Source: Bacteroidota bacterium (lineage in GTDB: Bacteria > Bacteroidota > Bacteroidia > AKYH767-A > OLB10). From it: a stretch of 64,000 nt of DNA. Below, piece by piece: positions 17,905 through 27,636 of the stretch. Both the position numbers and the translations under genes were made by a program. The DNA is taken from contig JADJMG010000001.1 in the NCBI GenBank assembly GCA_016709725.1, positions 496,001 through 560,000 of the forward strand. Direction: 5' to 3'. Below the pieces are notes generated by a model that had not been told where the DNA came from, searched no databases, and worked only from the letters and a program-made list of their open reading frames with translations. Positions within the stretch are counted from its first letter, which is position 1; each line of letters opens with the position of its first letter.

Positions 17905-19278
17905 TTAATTATTATTTTGTTTAACAACACGGATGCTTTCATTTAATTGATCGGCTACTACTCTGACCAAATAAACACCGTCTTGCAATAATTCGATGTT
18001 ATGACTTGACAATGTAACATCCTCATTTAAAAAAATCATGTCGGAATACACCAAAGCACCCAACGAATTATATATCTCCATAGTAGCTTGCTGTTTCTTC
18101 TTCGAAAATAATTCCACCGTAAGAGGACCATTACTAGGATTCGGATAGACCAATACGCTAGAAGATGCAAATCTTCCGAGGTTCAACGTTGGACATACCA
18201 GAGCAATATCAAGATCATTACAATAACCAGGATAACAACAGAGTGAACTAATATTAAAATTTGCTTCTAGTTTATAATTACACGCTAATGTATCCATACA
18301 ACCAAAAACGATTAATGTTTTACATGAATCTGATTCCAAGCAAGTATAAGTACCACTGTACTCCAAATACGTTGGATCCGTACAACCACATGCTAATGGA
18401 TACGATAAAAAAGGACTTACTACTTCTCCAGGTCTGAGGGAATCATCCGTAGCTACATAATCAATCAACACCGAATTTCCATTTACATCGGTTTGCTCCA
18501 ATGTTAAGTTTAACTCAAACTTCAATTCACCTGTAGTGGTTAGTTGTGCTACTAAAATTCTTGAACTATCTTGACTTGGACCTTCCACTCCTAATGTTTG
18601 TTGCAAAGCACAACCATAACATTTAAATTCGTTTCCTAAACTATCTGCACCAAAGATGGTGGTATCATTTCCAAAAGCATCTTTAAATCCAACATCAAGC
18701 CAAGTAGCAAACACTCCGTTATTGGGAACTAAACCATCATCAGTAGTTAAAGGAATACCCATTATTGGATCAGTATTTACCAATAACCCTCCCGGGATCG
18801 CTGCTGTTCCTCCTAAATTATTAGCACCTGCAATAATATCTCCATCTGTATCCTTTGACTTCATAATACCTTTATGCGTTTTAGATGCCAGACCTAATGT
18901 CAACCAACTATCGAGTGCAAGTGTTGGATTATCTTCATACCACGATGCCTGTATTTCATATCCGAATTCATTGGATGGACGATCATTATTATTATAAAAA
19001 ATAGAATCACTCATGATCAAAAGTGGATGAAGAGAATCACCATAAATTTTACGAAGTTTACTTCCTGGTTCAAGTTCAACAAAAATTCTATATGTTTTCG
19101 CTCCGAGTGATAGGCTACGACCACCCGTATTATCGGTAATGTCATTGATATCGGCAACATAATAGGTTTCAACAGAGACGCCTTTTATTTGAGCGACCCC
19201 TACATTAGAACTAACGATAATAAAAACTACTGTGAGTATAAGAGATGTAAGACCTTTTAGATATTTATGTAATTTCAT
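17905..19278 (-). CDS. Secreted protein: shared N-terminal module, Cys-rich repeats, T9SS CTD
   Basis: 457 residues, signal peptide to about 29. Residues 30-285 are the most diverged copy of the shared module (VSVETYYVAD, AKTYRIFVELEPG, FYNNNDRP, LDSWLTLG, GIPLTTDDGL, AQLTTTGELKFELN). The segment at about 300-355 has paired cysteines and the known GC.D..A.NY pattern (GCTDPTYLEYSG, GCMDTLACNYKLEAN). The T9SS CTD is VLVYPNPSNGPLTVELF...QDGVYLVRVVAD. It starts 6 bases after the stop of the TonB receptor gene and is followed by the FISUMP gene after 11 bases, so the three form a tight operon. Confidence 0.82.
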   Translation of the reverse strand: MKLHKYLKGLTSLILTVVFIIVSSNVGVAQIKGVSVETYYVADINDITDNTGGRSLSLGAKTYRIFVELEPGSKLRKIYGDSLHPLLIMSDSIFYNNNDRPSNEFGYEIQASWYEDNPTLALDSWLTLGLASKTHKGIMKSKDTDGDIIAGANNLGGTAAIPGGLLVNTDPIMGIPLTTDDGLVPNNGVFATWLDVGFKDAFGNDTTIFGADSLGNEFKCYGCALQQTLGVEGPSQDSSRILVAQLTTTGELKFELNLTLEQTDVNGNSVLIDYVATDDSLRPGEVVSPFLSYPLACGCTDPTYLEYSGTYTCLESDSCKTLIVFGCMDTLACNYKLEANFNISSLCCYPGYCNDLDIALVCPTLNLGRFASSSVLVYPNPSNGPLTVELFSKKKQQATMEIYNSLGALVYSDMIFLNEDVTLSSHNIELLQDGVYLVRVVADQLNESIRVVKQNNN

Positions 19279-19284
19279 TTTATA

Positions 19285-22200
19285 TTACAGTCTATAATTT
19301 AAACCTAAATTGACACTTCTACCCCAACGAAAACTATCGTAATCCAGTTTTTCGTCTGTTTCCAATTCAAATCTTCGTTGCACAGGTTGATTTAAAATAT
19401 CACGAACAGTAAGTGAAGTGGTGAAGTGTTTACCTAATTGCTTTGAAACTTTGAAATCAATCACATTTCTTGGCATTTCATAAACATCGGGAACATTCTC
19501 GGTAGCAGCAATCACTAAACGTTTACCTTGGATGTTATAAGAAAGAGTGACATTCACTCTACTCTTCTCAAAATTATAATTAACGATTGCATTAATAATA
19601 AAAGGAGCTTGACCATACATGGGGCGAACAAGCGTATCATAGGGAGTAAGTACAATTACTCCATTAACATCTTTTCGGCTCTTCATCACCACATTTGTTT
19701 CAGATTTTATGGCGGTAACATTGGCGCGGATCTCTAAATTCTTTGTTAATTTTTTTACACCTTCCACTTCCAAACCCACCACATACGAGTCGTCTACATT
19801 CGTCCATGTGTTTGCATCATTAAAATTCAACAATTCGATATGATTCTTAAACTTCTTATAAAAAGCACTTATCGAAATATTGCTTGCATTCTTAAAGTAA
19901 CCTTCCCAACGCAGGTCGAAATTATCAACGTCAGCTGGCTTCAATGTTGAATTCCCAAATACGGTTGATCGCAATTCAAAATCGAGAATATTATTTTCTG
20001 TGATTTCGCGAATACTGGGGTAGGCTGTGGTTCGGCTATAATTTGCTCGTATATTTATCGACTTAGATTCATCATCACGATATTTGTAAACGACATTGAG
20101 GCTAGGTAGCCATTTAGTTTCATTGATGATTCCAGGATTCGCTAAGAAATTATCACCTTCCGCTTTCCTACGGATATCTCCGGCTGCATATCCCAATCTA
20201 TCATATTCATAAATATCAGCAAAGATATCTGCGTGCTCAACGCGAAGTCCGCCTGAAGCTCGCCATTTAAAAGAGAGACTATAATCGATCATTGCATAAT
20301 ATGCAATCACTTCACTATAACCGATAGTGCGATTTCCAGGAACATCATTTTCAATATAAATAATATTAGACCTTCTCTTAGGTAATCCTTGAAAATTATA
20401 AGACTGAACTGCGAAATTTGAAGGTTCTAAAAAAGCTTCTGTATCATTATCTGGAATTAGATAAGAACCAGATTGAATATTTCCGCTACTATCCGTTCCG
20501 CCTAAAACATACTCAAACTGATTAAACTCGCGATCGAGATATGTATAAGCACCTCCTATTTTTATCTTTCTACTTTTTCCTGGTTTCTCTGCCAGTGGAA
20601 ATTCAATAGAGAAACGTGAATCAAACAAATCTTCACCCAAATAACGATAGTCACGGGTATTTGGTAAATTACCAATTCCACTTAGCATTTGACCATTCAG
20701 TAAGAATGTACTTAGGCTTCGATAATCTGGAATATCACTACTTCCATCAGTGTAAGAAGCATCCATATGAATTCTTGCTTTTGCAAAAGGGAAATAATGG
20801 TCAGACTGTACTTGATAAATTAATTGTTTTCTTTCTTCGTAAAACTGATCGTTCGAATAATAAATAGCATCCGGCTGATCTTCAAAAATGCCAGTACCCA
20901 CAATCGTTCTTAAATTATTTGATCCACCCACATTGGGCATAAACAAAAATCCCAGACTATGATTCGGATTAAACTTATACGACAGTTTCATCAACGCACT
21001 CCAGTTATTTGTTTCCTTTGTAAATTCCTGTGTTGAATAAAATGTATTTCCTTCTAAACGGAAACGATTTAATTTCGCATCACTATCAAATTGAACACTG
21101 CTGCCATATCGTAAGCCAAAAAGAAATCCTAGTGCGCTTTGCTTTCCAGTTTTAATTTGGTTCGCAATTCCAAATGACTGACTAAAATTTAACGGTGCCT
21201 TCCGTCTACCGATAAGCCATGAATTCGAAAATTTTTTATTTTGCTCTGCAGCGGGGGTATTAATTGTACTGAACGCATCGAGTGCAGGACCAGATTGATA
21301 AGTACTCACTGCTTGATTAAATGCAGCTGGATCGTTAATCAATGCGGGAGCTAACAAACCTAATTCTACGAGACCTAATTTAAACAGGTCAATACCAGCT
21401 TGCGAAGTAGGGTCCCAGCTTTGTGTGATTCCAAGGCCTAAATAAAAATTTCCTAAACCAAGTGCTACCATCTCTTGAAACTGAGAAGGTCGAGCTACAT
21501 AATCAATAAATCCGCTATGAGATCGATCACGAAATCCATCATCATAACCCAACCAATCGGTAGAACTTCTTTCTCCACCTAAAACATTTTGAAATGTACT
21601 CTGAGTATTATATCCAATTTGTGTTTCTGCTGCAATGGTTAACTGTTCAGGATAGTCTTTTGTTTCGATGGAAACATAGGCACCGGCCCAACTTCCTGAC
21701 AGATCAGGCGAAGCAGTTTTTGTGATGATGATATTATCAACGAGATTAGCAGGAATAAAATCCAGTTTAATATTATTTGTAAAAGGATCCAAGGTAGGAA
21801 TCACCGCACCATTCACTGCTGTTTTCAAATAACGATCACCTATACCTCTCACTGTTATAAATCCAGCCGAAGTATTAGAAACACCCGTAACACGAGAAAT
21901 GGCAGAACTTACGCTATTGTCACCAGTTTTACGAATTGTTTCAGAAGAAACATAATCGATAGTTGATGAAGATTGTTTCTTCATATTCTCCATGTAGTAA
22001 TCGGCAGCCTTCACTGCCTTTGCAGAAATTTCGACTTCCTTTACTTCAACGGAAGATGACTGCATCGTAAAATTTCTTACGATTACTTCATTATTAGAAA
22101 TCGTAATATTTTCTTCTTGCGTATTAAAACCTATGTATGAAACCACTAAAACGAATGGCGCATTATCCTTAACAGAAATACTGAAATTTCCATCGAGATC

Positions 22201-22356
22201 GGTAGCTGCGCCAATACTTGTATTTCCTTTTACAACAAGTGTTACACCGATAAGCGATTCACCATTCTTATCAGTCACTTTTCCGCGAACGGTACCTTGC
22301 CCATAGGAATTACTTAGTGAAAGTATCAATAATAAGAACACTATAAATTTCTGCAT
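19285..22356 (-). CDS. TonB-dependent receptor with carboxypeptidase-regulatory-like domain
   Basis: 1023 residues. Signal peptide 1-19, then a CarbopepD_reg-like domain at about 21-105 (VRGKVTDKNGESLIGVTLVV, TDLDGNFSISV, YIGFNTQEE). The plug domain covers about 125-235 (ISRVTGVSNTSAGFITVRG, IITKTASPDLSGSWAGAYV), and a long beta barrel ends at LNLGLNYRL. Such outer-membrane receptors import ligands by TonB. No SusD-like lipoprotein is adjacent: its operon partners are a secreted module protein and a FISUMP lipoprotein. Its ligand may therefore be bound or produced by those proteins, which is an inference. No lesions. Confidence 0.93.
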   Translation of the reverse strand: MQKFIVFLLLILSLSNSYGQGTVRGKVTDKNGESLIGVTLVVKGNTSIGAATDLDGNFSISVKDNAPFVLVVSYIGFNTQEENITISNNEVIVRNFTMQSSSVEVKEVEISAKAVKAADYYMENMKKQSSSTIDYVSSETIRKTGDNSVSSAISRVTGVSNTSAGFITVRGIGDRYLKTAVNGAVIPTLDPFTNNIKLDFIPANLVDNIIITKTASPDLSGSWAGAYVSIETKDYPEQLTIAAETQIGYNTQSTFQNVLGGERSSTDWLGYDDGFRDRSHSGFIDYVARPSQFQEMVALGLGNFYLGLGITQSWDPTSQAGIDLFKLGLVELGLLAPALINDPAAFNQAVSTYQSGPALDAFSTINTPAAEQNKKFSNSWLIGRRKAPLNFSQSFGIANQIKTGKQSALGFLFGLRYGSSVQFDSDAKLNRFRLEGNTFYSTQEFTKETNNWSALMKLSYKFNPNHSLGFLFMPNVGGSNNLRTIVGTGIFEDQPDAIYYSNDQFYEERKQLIYQVQSDHYFPFAKARIHMDASYTDGSSDIPDYRSLSTFLLNGQMLSGIGNLPNTRDYRYLGEDLFDSRFSIEFPLAEKPGKSRKIKIGGAYTYLDREFNQFEYVLGGTDSSGNIQSGSYLIPDNDTEAFLEPSNFAVQSYNFQGLPKRRSNIIYIENDVPGNRTIGYSEVIAYYAMIDYSLSFKWRASGGLRVEHADIFADIYEYDRLGYAAGDIRRKAEGDNFLANPGIINETKWLPSLNVVYKYRDDESKSINIRANYSRTTAYPSIREITENNILDFELRSTVFGNSTLKPADVDNFDLRWEGYFKNASNISISAFYKKFKNHIELLNFNDANTWTNVDDSYVVGLEVEGVKKLTKNLEIRANVTAIKSETNVVMKSRKDVNGVIVLTPYDTLVRPMYGQAPFIINAIVNYNFEKSRVNVTLSYNIQGKRLVIAATENVPDVYEMPRNVIDFKVSKQLGKHFTTSLTVRDILNQPVQRRFELETDEKLDYDSFRWGRSVNLGLNYRL

Positions 22357-22458
22357 AATCTTAACAATTGGTGAAGAAGTTTAAGCTGAGGTATACCAAT
22401 TAAAACTTGTCATCCCTTATCTCAAAATCTAGTAGTTATTACTTTCTAATCGCAACAA

Positions 22459-23544
22459 TTAATTTTTCACAATTCTTCTTGTTGTAGATTGTCCGTCCAC
22501 AGTGAGCTCAACTAAATAAACACCGGGAGTGCAAGAATTTAAATCTAGTTTTTCCATGGTGTCAAGTTGTTGTACTCCTAAATCCTTATTCAAGATTTGC
22601 TTTCCATCTAAAGAATAAACACTGTAACTATAATGTCCCGATTTTCTAGAAGCAAAAATCCACATACTAAATATATCGGAAGAAGGATTAGGATACATAC
22701 TGAATGCAGGACCTTCTACTTCAAATTCAGGACTCCCTGTAGTAGAACAATAGTTTAATGCAGAAAAAAGAATTTCGGAACCTGTGGCATTTTGAGCCAC
22801 ATAATTCTCAACAATACCTGGGGTTGGTGTACGCAACTGAATATTCAATTGAAAACAAAAAGTACCATCTGTAGTGATCTGTGCAATCAATACTTTATTC
22901 TCGACAGTGTCTGGTCCAGTAGCTCCGTTTAGTGACACCCAAGATCCATTGAATGTTGAAAACAGTGGGCCATTAGTTCCGTCATTTTGATTGTCAAAAA
23001 CCGCAATGTCATTTGTAATACCCAGCTCAGTAAATGTCTCTGGTGTACCTGCAATAAATCCATCTTGCGTAGTAAGTGGAATACCTGCATTGGGATCTGC
23101 ATTTTGCAAAACCTGTGGTGAATAATTATTTACAATATTTCCAACACCATTATCATCTGCCTTCAAAATTCCTAAATAACCATTACATGCAGCACCTACT
23201 GTTAACCAAGAATCAAGCATCACAGTATTTTTGGCGGCATTCACAAAAGAGAAATTTGGAGAAGTAGATCCGCGATCTTCATTATTAAAAAACAAAGTGG
23301 TGGTTTCAATTCTTAATTCATGTGCGGGCACACCATAACACACTTGGAACTTATACCCAGGCAACATATCTACATAAACACGGTAAGTTACAGACCCAAC
23401 TGGTAAAACTCCACCATCTAGATTTGCAAGTGTATCATTGCCATCAGAAATATAATACTTCTCAACAATAATATTTTCCAAACCTTGGGCATTCAGACTT
23501 AGGTTGCAAATTATCAGGCCGAATACTAAAACTAAATTTTTCAT
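22459..23544 (-). CDS. Secreted protein: shared N-terminal module plus T9SS CTD
   Basis: 361 residues. Signal peptide 1-19. Residues 20-270 are the shared module in a compact form: GLENIIVEKYYIS, GSVTYRVYVDMLPG, YGVPAHELRIETT, FFNNEDRG, LDSWLTVG, GIPLTTQDG, AQITTDGTFCFQLN, ENYVAQNATGSEILF. The T9SS CTD follows directly (FSMYPNPSSDIFSMWIF, PGVYLVELTVDG, RRIVKN). This is the minimal architecture of the five-member family and best defines the module. Bases just upstream (TTTAAAAGTATAAAGTAATG) resemble those of the next paralogue, which indicates duplication including the leader. Function unknown. Confidence 0.85.
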   Translation of the reverse strand: MKNLVLVFGLIICNLSLNAQGLENIIVEKYYISDGNDTLANLDGGVLPVGSVTYRVYVDMLPGYKFQVCYGVPAHELRIETTTLFFNNEDRGSTSPNFSFVNAAKNTVMLDSWLTVGAACNGYLGILKADDNGVGNIVNNYSPQVLQNADPNAGIPLTTQDGFIAGTPETFTELGITNDIAVFDNQNDGTNGPLFSTFNGSWVSLNGATGPDTVENKVLIAQITTDGTFCFQLNIQLRTPTPGIVENYVAQNATGSEILFSALNYCSTTGSPEFEVEGPAFSMYPNPSSDIFSMWIFASRKSGHYSYSVYSLDGKQILNKDLGVQQLDTMEKLDLNSCTPGVYLVELTVDGQSTTRRIVKN

Positions 23545-23758
23545 TACTTTATACTTTTAAATTGTGTGAATACTACAGAGATTATCATTTTCATTATTAT
23601 TACCATCTACTGATAATACATGAAATTATGAAAGGCAAAATTGAATAAATGGGTTGGGAAAAAGACCATACGAACGTTAACTTTGAATTAACAATACGTT
23701 ATTGAAAAGTCTAGAACACAGACTTAACATTCTCATAACATTTTAGAAAAACATTTCT

Positions 23759-24866
23759 TTAATCCCCCTGCTTTTTCAATGCAGGCAACATGAAATCATC
23801 CGATCTAGTTCTTGCTCCTATTGCATCAACTGCTGTGGCTGAAACTTTAACACCTTTTCCCTCATAATTATATTTAAAAACATAAGGTGCTTCCATATCG
23901 ACAGCAACTAATTTATCGTTGATGTAAAAATCAACAGATACTATTTTACCGTCTGGATCATTTGCCATTGCAGTAAATTCCAGCATCTGTGGACTTGTTA
24001 ACTTTTTCAGTTCTGGTCCTTCGAGGCTTACCATTGGAGCTTTATTACTTGGAGAACTGGAATAACGCAATTCAGGAAATTCAACTTCTCCCTCACCAGG
24101 ATTCTTCGCAACAAATTTTTCAACACCACCGTTTGGAACGGCTAACTGCATATTCAATTCAAAACTTAATACACCATCTGTGGTAAGTTGTGCAATGAGG
24201 ATGCGGTTGTCGGGTTGTGGACCCACGGAGCCGCCATAACTTGCCCAAGCTCCATCTCGGGTTGAAAACAATCCTTTCACAGAATCTTTATGCTGATATT
24301 CAAAAATCTTAAGATCATTTTCTAAATTATAATATTGCGTGGCCGGTTGGTAACGTAAATATTTCATTCCATCCTTTTCTGTCAGTGGAATTCCAACTTC
24401 AGGATTATTATTTTTCAAGATACCTTGAACGTTATTTGCACCGTAACTTTTTACTGAATCATCATCGGCTTTTAAAACACCAAGGTAATCTACTGCAGCA
24501 GCACCAACGGATACCCAACTATCTAACAGGAGAGCACCTTTTACTAACTGTAAAGGCTGAACATCATTAGCAGACCGTCCATCACCAATAGCAGCATTAA
24601 AAAAACGAGTTGTCGTTTCAATTCTCAATTCATGTTCTGGAACGCCATATACGGCTTGAAGTCTATACACAGGTTGCAGATCAGCAAAAGTCCGATAAGT
24701 AACAGAACCAATGGGTAAATAGCCTGTTGAATCTGCACCTGCAGTATCCTTTTGCAGTAGAGATATAATACTTTTCGACAATGATTTTCTCCAAGCCACT
24801 TTGTGCGTTGAGAGAAAAATAGCCGATCATAATCAGACCGGCTATTAGTAGGCAATGCTTTAACAT
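23759..24866 (-). pseudogene. Frameshifted paralogue: shared N-terminal module plus one Ig-like domain, no T9SS CTD
   Basis: The frame opens at ATG 24866 with signal peptide and GLEKIIVEKYYIST, then shifts at an A4 run on the coding strand (T4 at 24750-24753). Removing one base joins it to KDTAGADS and LPIGSVTYRTFADLQP, which stays open to 23759. The module runs to about residue 255, then one Ig-like domain (VSVDFYINDKLVAVDMEAP). The protein ends KKQGD without a sorting domain, unlike its paralogues. Shifting the frame at the G5 run next to the stop does not restore one. The lesion is a single extra base, so an assembly error is possible. Confidence 0.72.
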
Positions 24867-24922
24867 TATTTTATACTTTTAAGAATGGTGATAACATCAC
24901 CAATACAATTTTATAGGATCAA

Positions 24923-27017
24923 CTATTCAACAATTAACTTCGACACAATACTTTTCTCGCCTACTTGAAGTCTAACGAAATAAACTCCGTCTGCAAACTG
25001 ATTCTCCATATTCACTTGTTTAAAAAGTTGCCCCGCTGTTACTTCAACAGACTCGGAATAAACCACACGGCCCACCATATCTAAAATGGCGAGAGTAGCA
25101 TTTTCGTTAACATTTTCATTAGCAAAATAATTTAATGTAAATGCACCTGTAGTAGGATTTGGATACAGATTGAAAGAATAATTTTCCTCTAACATGTTTC
25201 CTTCACGACAGTTAATGACTACTTGTTTACCAGCAGACAATTTAGAACAGCCATTGGAGTTTGTCACTTGTACTTTATAGGTTCCTGCTTGCTTTGCATT
25301 GTATGAAACAGCAGTAGCACCCAGCAACATTGGTTACACCACGTAACCACTGATAAGTTAATCCAGCACCACTATTAGCGACTAACGTTACACTGTCACC
25401 AGCACAAAAGGTCAGTGGACCCTGTGCAGTGATCGTTGCAGTTGGAGCAGCATTCACAGTAATAACAGTAGGTGCAGATACTTTAGTGCATCCATTTGCA
25501 TTCGTTACAATTACTTTATAAAAGTTGTTAGAAGTAGTGGGCTGATAACTTATTCCTGTAGCTCCAGCTATTGGTACTAGAGCCCCTTTCGTCCATTGAT
25601 AAGTTAAACTAGGTCCAGCATTCGCTGTAATCGTACAAGCATTAGCACCTGCACAAAAAGTGGTAGGTCCAGTTACTGTTTTTGTAGCTACAGGCAAATC
25701 ATTCACTACAATAGTTACACCTGAAGATAAATCAGTACAACCGTTGATCGTTGTCGCTTTCACTTTATAGGCACCTTTTGTTGTTGGGACATAAGTTGAA
25801 CTAGTTGCTCCTGCGATATTAATATTGTTTTTTGTCCATTGATAATTCAAACCAGCAACATTCTGAGTACTTAAGGAGCAAAGATTTGCTGATTTACAAA
25901 ATGTGGTTGGGCCAGTTGTAGTTATTGCAATATCCGGATTTGGATTTACCAAAGCAGTAATCGTATTTGATGTGGCTGGATTATTCAATGCACCTGCTAT
26001 ACTTGAAGTCATAATGCATTTTATCTGATCATTATTTTTCAAACCTGTTAAAGTATAAGCAGGACTGTTGGTACCCACATTCACATTATTCTTTTTCCAT
26101 TGATAAGAGGGTGTTGCACCGCCATTCACTGGACTCGCAGTAAACGTCACACTCGTTCCTTCACAAATAGGGAATGTTACATTACTTGTTATAGAAACCT
26201 GTGCAGTAGGATTAGCAGAGGCAGGATAAATTAATGCAGGAAAAAGAATTTCACTTCCGGTAGCATTCTCCGCAACATAATTTTGAGAAACACCTGGAGT
26301 TGGTGTTCCAATTTGAATATTTAACTTGAAAGAGAAGGTACCATTTGTTGTAAATTGACCAATTAAAATTTTATTTACAGATGGAATCGGACCCGTAGCG
26401 CCACCTAATACTGCCCATGAAGCATTAAAAGTAGAGATTAGATTTCCTACATTACTTGTTGCATCAATCACATTTAACTCAGCAGGAGTAAATCCAAGAA
26501 CAGTTACAGAAGGTGTTGTACCTGCATAAATTCCATCTTGGGTCGTAAGAGGTATTCCTGCAAGTGGGTCAGTGTTTGCTAAAATCCCATTCACGTTAAT
26601 TACATTTGCTCCACCTGCAACACCATCTTCTGTTTTCAAAATACCAAAATTACTGCCACAAGAAGCGCCGCCAGTTAACCAAGTATCCAACATAACTGTA
26701 TTATTTCTTGCATTTGTTTTACTAAACGTAGGTGTCGTTGCTCCATAATCTTCGTTGTTAAAAAAGGAAGTTGTTGTTTGGAATCGAAGTTCATGATTAG
26801 CGACACCGTATGCTGCTTGAAAGGTATACCCAGGCAATAAATCGACAAAAATACGATAGGTAGTAGAGCCCACTGGCAATACGCCAGAGCTTCCCGCTGC
26901 ATCTGCAGCATTAGAAATATAGTACTTTTCTACAATGATTCCTTCCAGACCATTTTGGCTGTTACCGAATTGGTACATTAATATGAAGGACAAGAACAGG
27001 AGGGTAAATTTTTTCAT
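24923..27017 (-). pseudogene. Frameshifted secreted protein: shared N-terminal module, four Ig-like repeats, T9SS CTD
   Basis: ATG 27017 starts MKKFTLLFLSFILMY with a signal peptide; an upstream in-frame start at 27095 is unlikely. The module covers about residues 22-275 (GLEGIIVEKYYIS, GSTTYRIFVDLLPG, FFNNEDYG, GIPLTTQDGIY, ENYVAENATGSEILF). Four Ig-like repeats of about 85 residues follow (PTTFCKSAN, PTTFCAGAN, PLTFCAGDS, each with YQW). A G3 run on the coding strand (C3 at 25320-25322) then shifts the frame inside the fourth repeat. The other frame continues GATAVSYNAKQAGTYKVQV and a T9SS CTD (LYPNPTTGAFTL, DGVYFVRLQVG) to 24923. One base change restores the whole protein. Confidence 0.75.
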
Positions 27018-27055
27018 GACAGTTGCGATGAGATGTTTAGAATTAATATAGGATG

Positions 27056-27063
27056 CAAAAGTA
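27056..27063 (-). promoter_or_regulatory. -7 box TACTTTTG
   Basis: Exact TAnnTTTG on the minus strand, 38 bases upstream of the ATG at 27017. It is a likely start of the minus-strand secreted-protein block. Confidence 0.45.
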
Positions 27064-27521
27064 GAAACCTGAAATCCGAATTGAATACTTTTCAAATTAT
27101 CATTCCATTATCAAATTGTAAAACCGAACGATTAAACAAACTCATTCTTAAATTAATGTTAACAATAGATTTTAACATGAACAACGCATGCAAAATTTTA
27201 TTTCAATTTAATAGTACCATAAGCTAAAATTCACTTTGGCTTCTCTTCTTTGTAAAAATTATTAGATCTAAAAACAGCTCCTTATTACGTTAATAAAATC
27301 TTTAAAATTCCTCATAAGATTAAATCCAACAACACTTTCACAATTCATGACTTCTCTTAAAAACACTTAAGTCATAAAAGGCATAAGCAGAGAAAGAAGA
27401 AAAAATTGCCCTTAACTAATTGCTTAACAGCTATTTGTTAATTTAGTGCTTTGCGAATCCTCGAATTCCCAGAATAGAAATCACAAACTGTCTTTTTTTT
27501 ATACTTTTCATTAGTTCCAAG
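27064..27521. other. AT-rich intergenic stretch
   Basis: Very AT-rich spacer between divergent transcripts. Only short open frames occur and no protein family is recognisable. No repeats are evident. It ends at a strong hairpin. Confidence 0.5.
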
Positions 27522-27550
27522 GAGGTCGGCAAAACCGGCCTCTTTTTTTT
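27522..27550 (+). terminator. Orphan intrinsic terminator, plus strand
   Basis: An eight-pair stem, GAGGTCGG with CCGGCCTC (one T-G pair), closes a CAAAA loop and is followed by eight T. The nearest upstream gene on the plus strand is the GH1 gene at 10187, over 17 kb away, so it must end a non-coding transcript or attenuate the leader of the flippase operon 87 bases downstream. Confidence 0.75.
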
Positions 27551-27636
27551 ATTTTAGAGTGGTTGAAATCTCGTAAGAGAAACAGGAATTACTCTCACTT
27601 ATAGAAGGAAAAATAGTCATCTTTGCCTTTGAAGAT

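Noticed and set aside
23759..24866. Missing T9SS domain hidden by a second frameshift
   Set aside because: The sequence after the G5 run near the stop was read in the shifted frame. It gives only a few residues before a stop, so no sorting domain is encoded.
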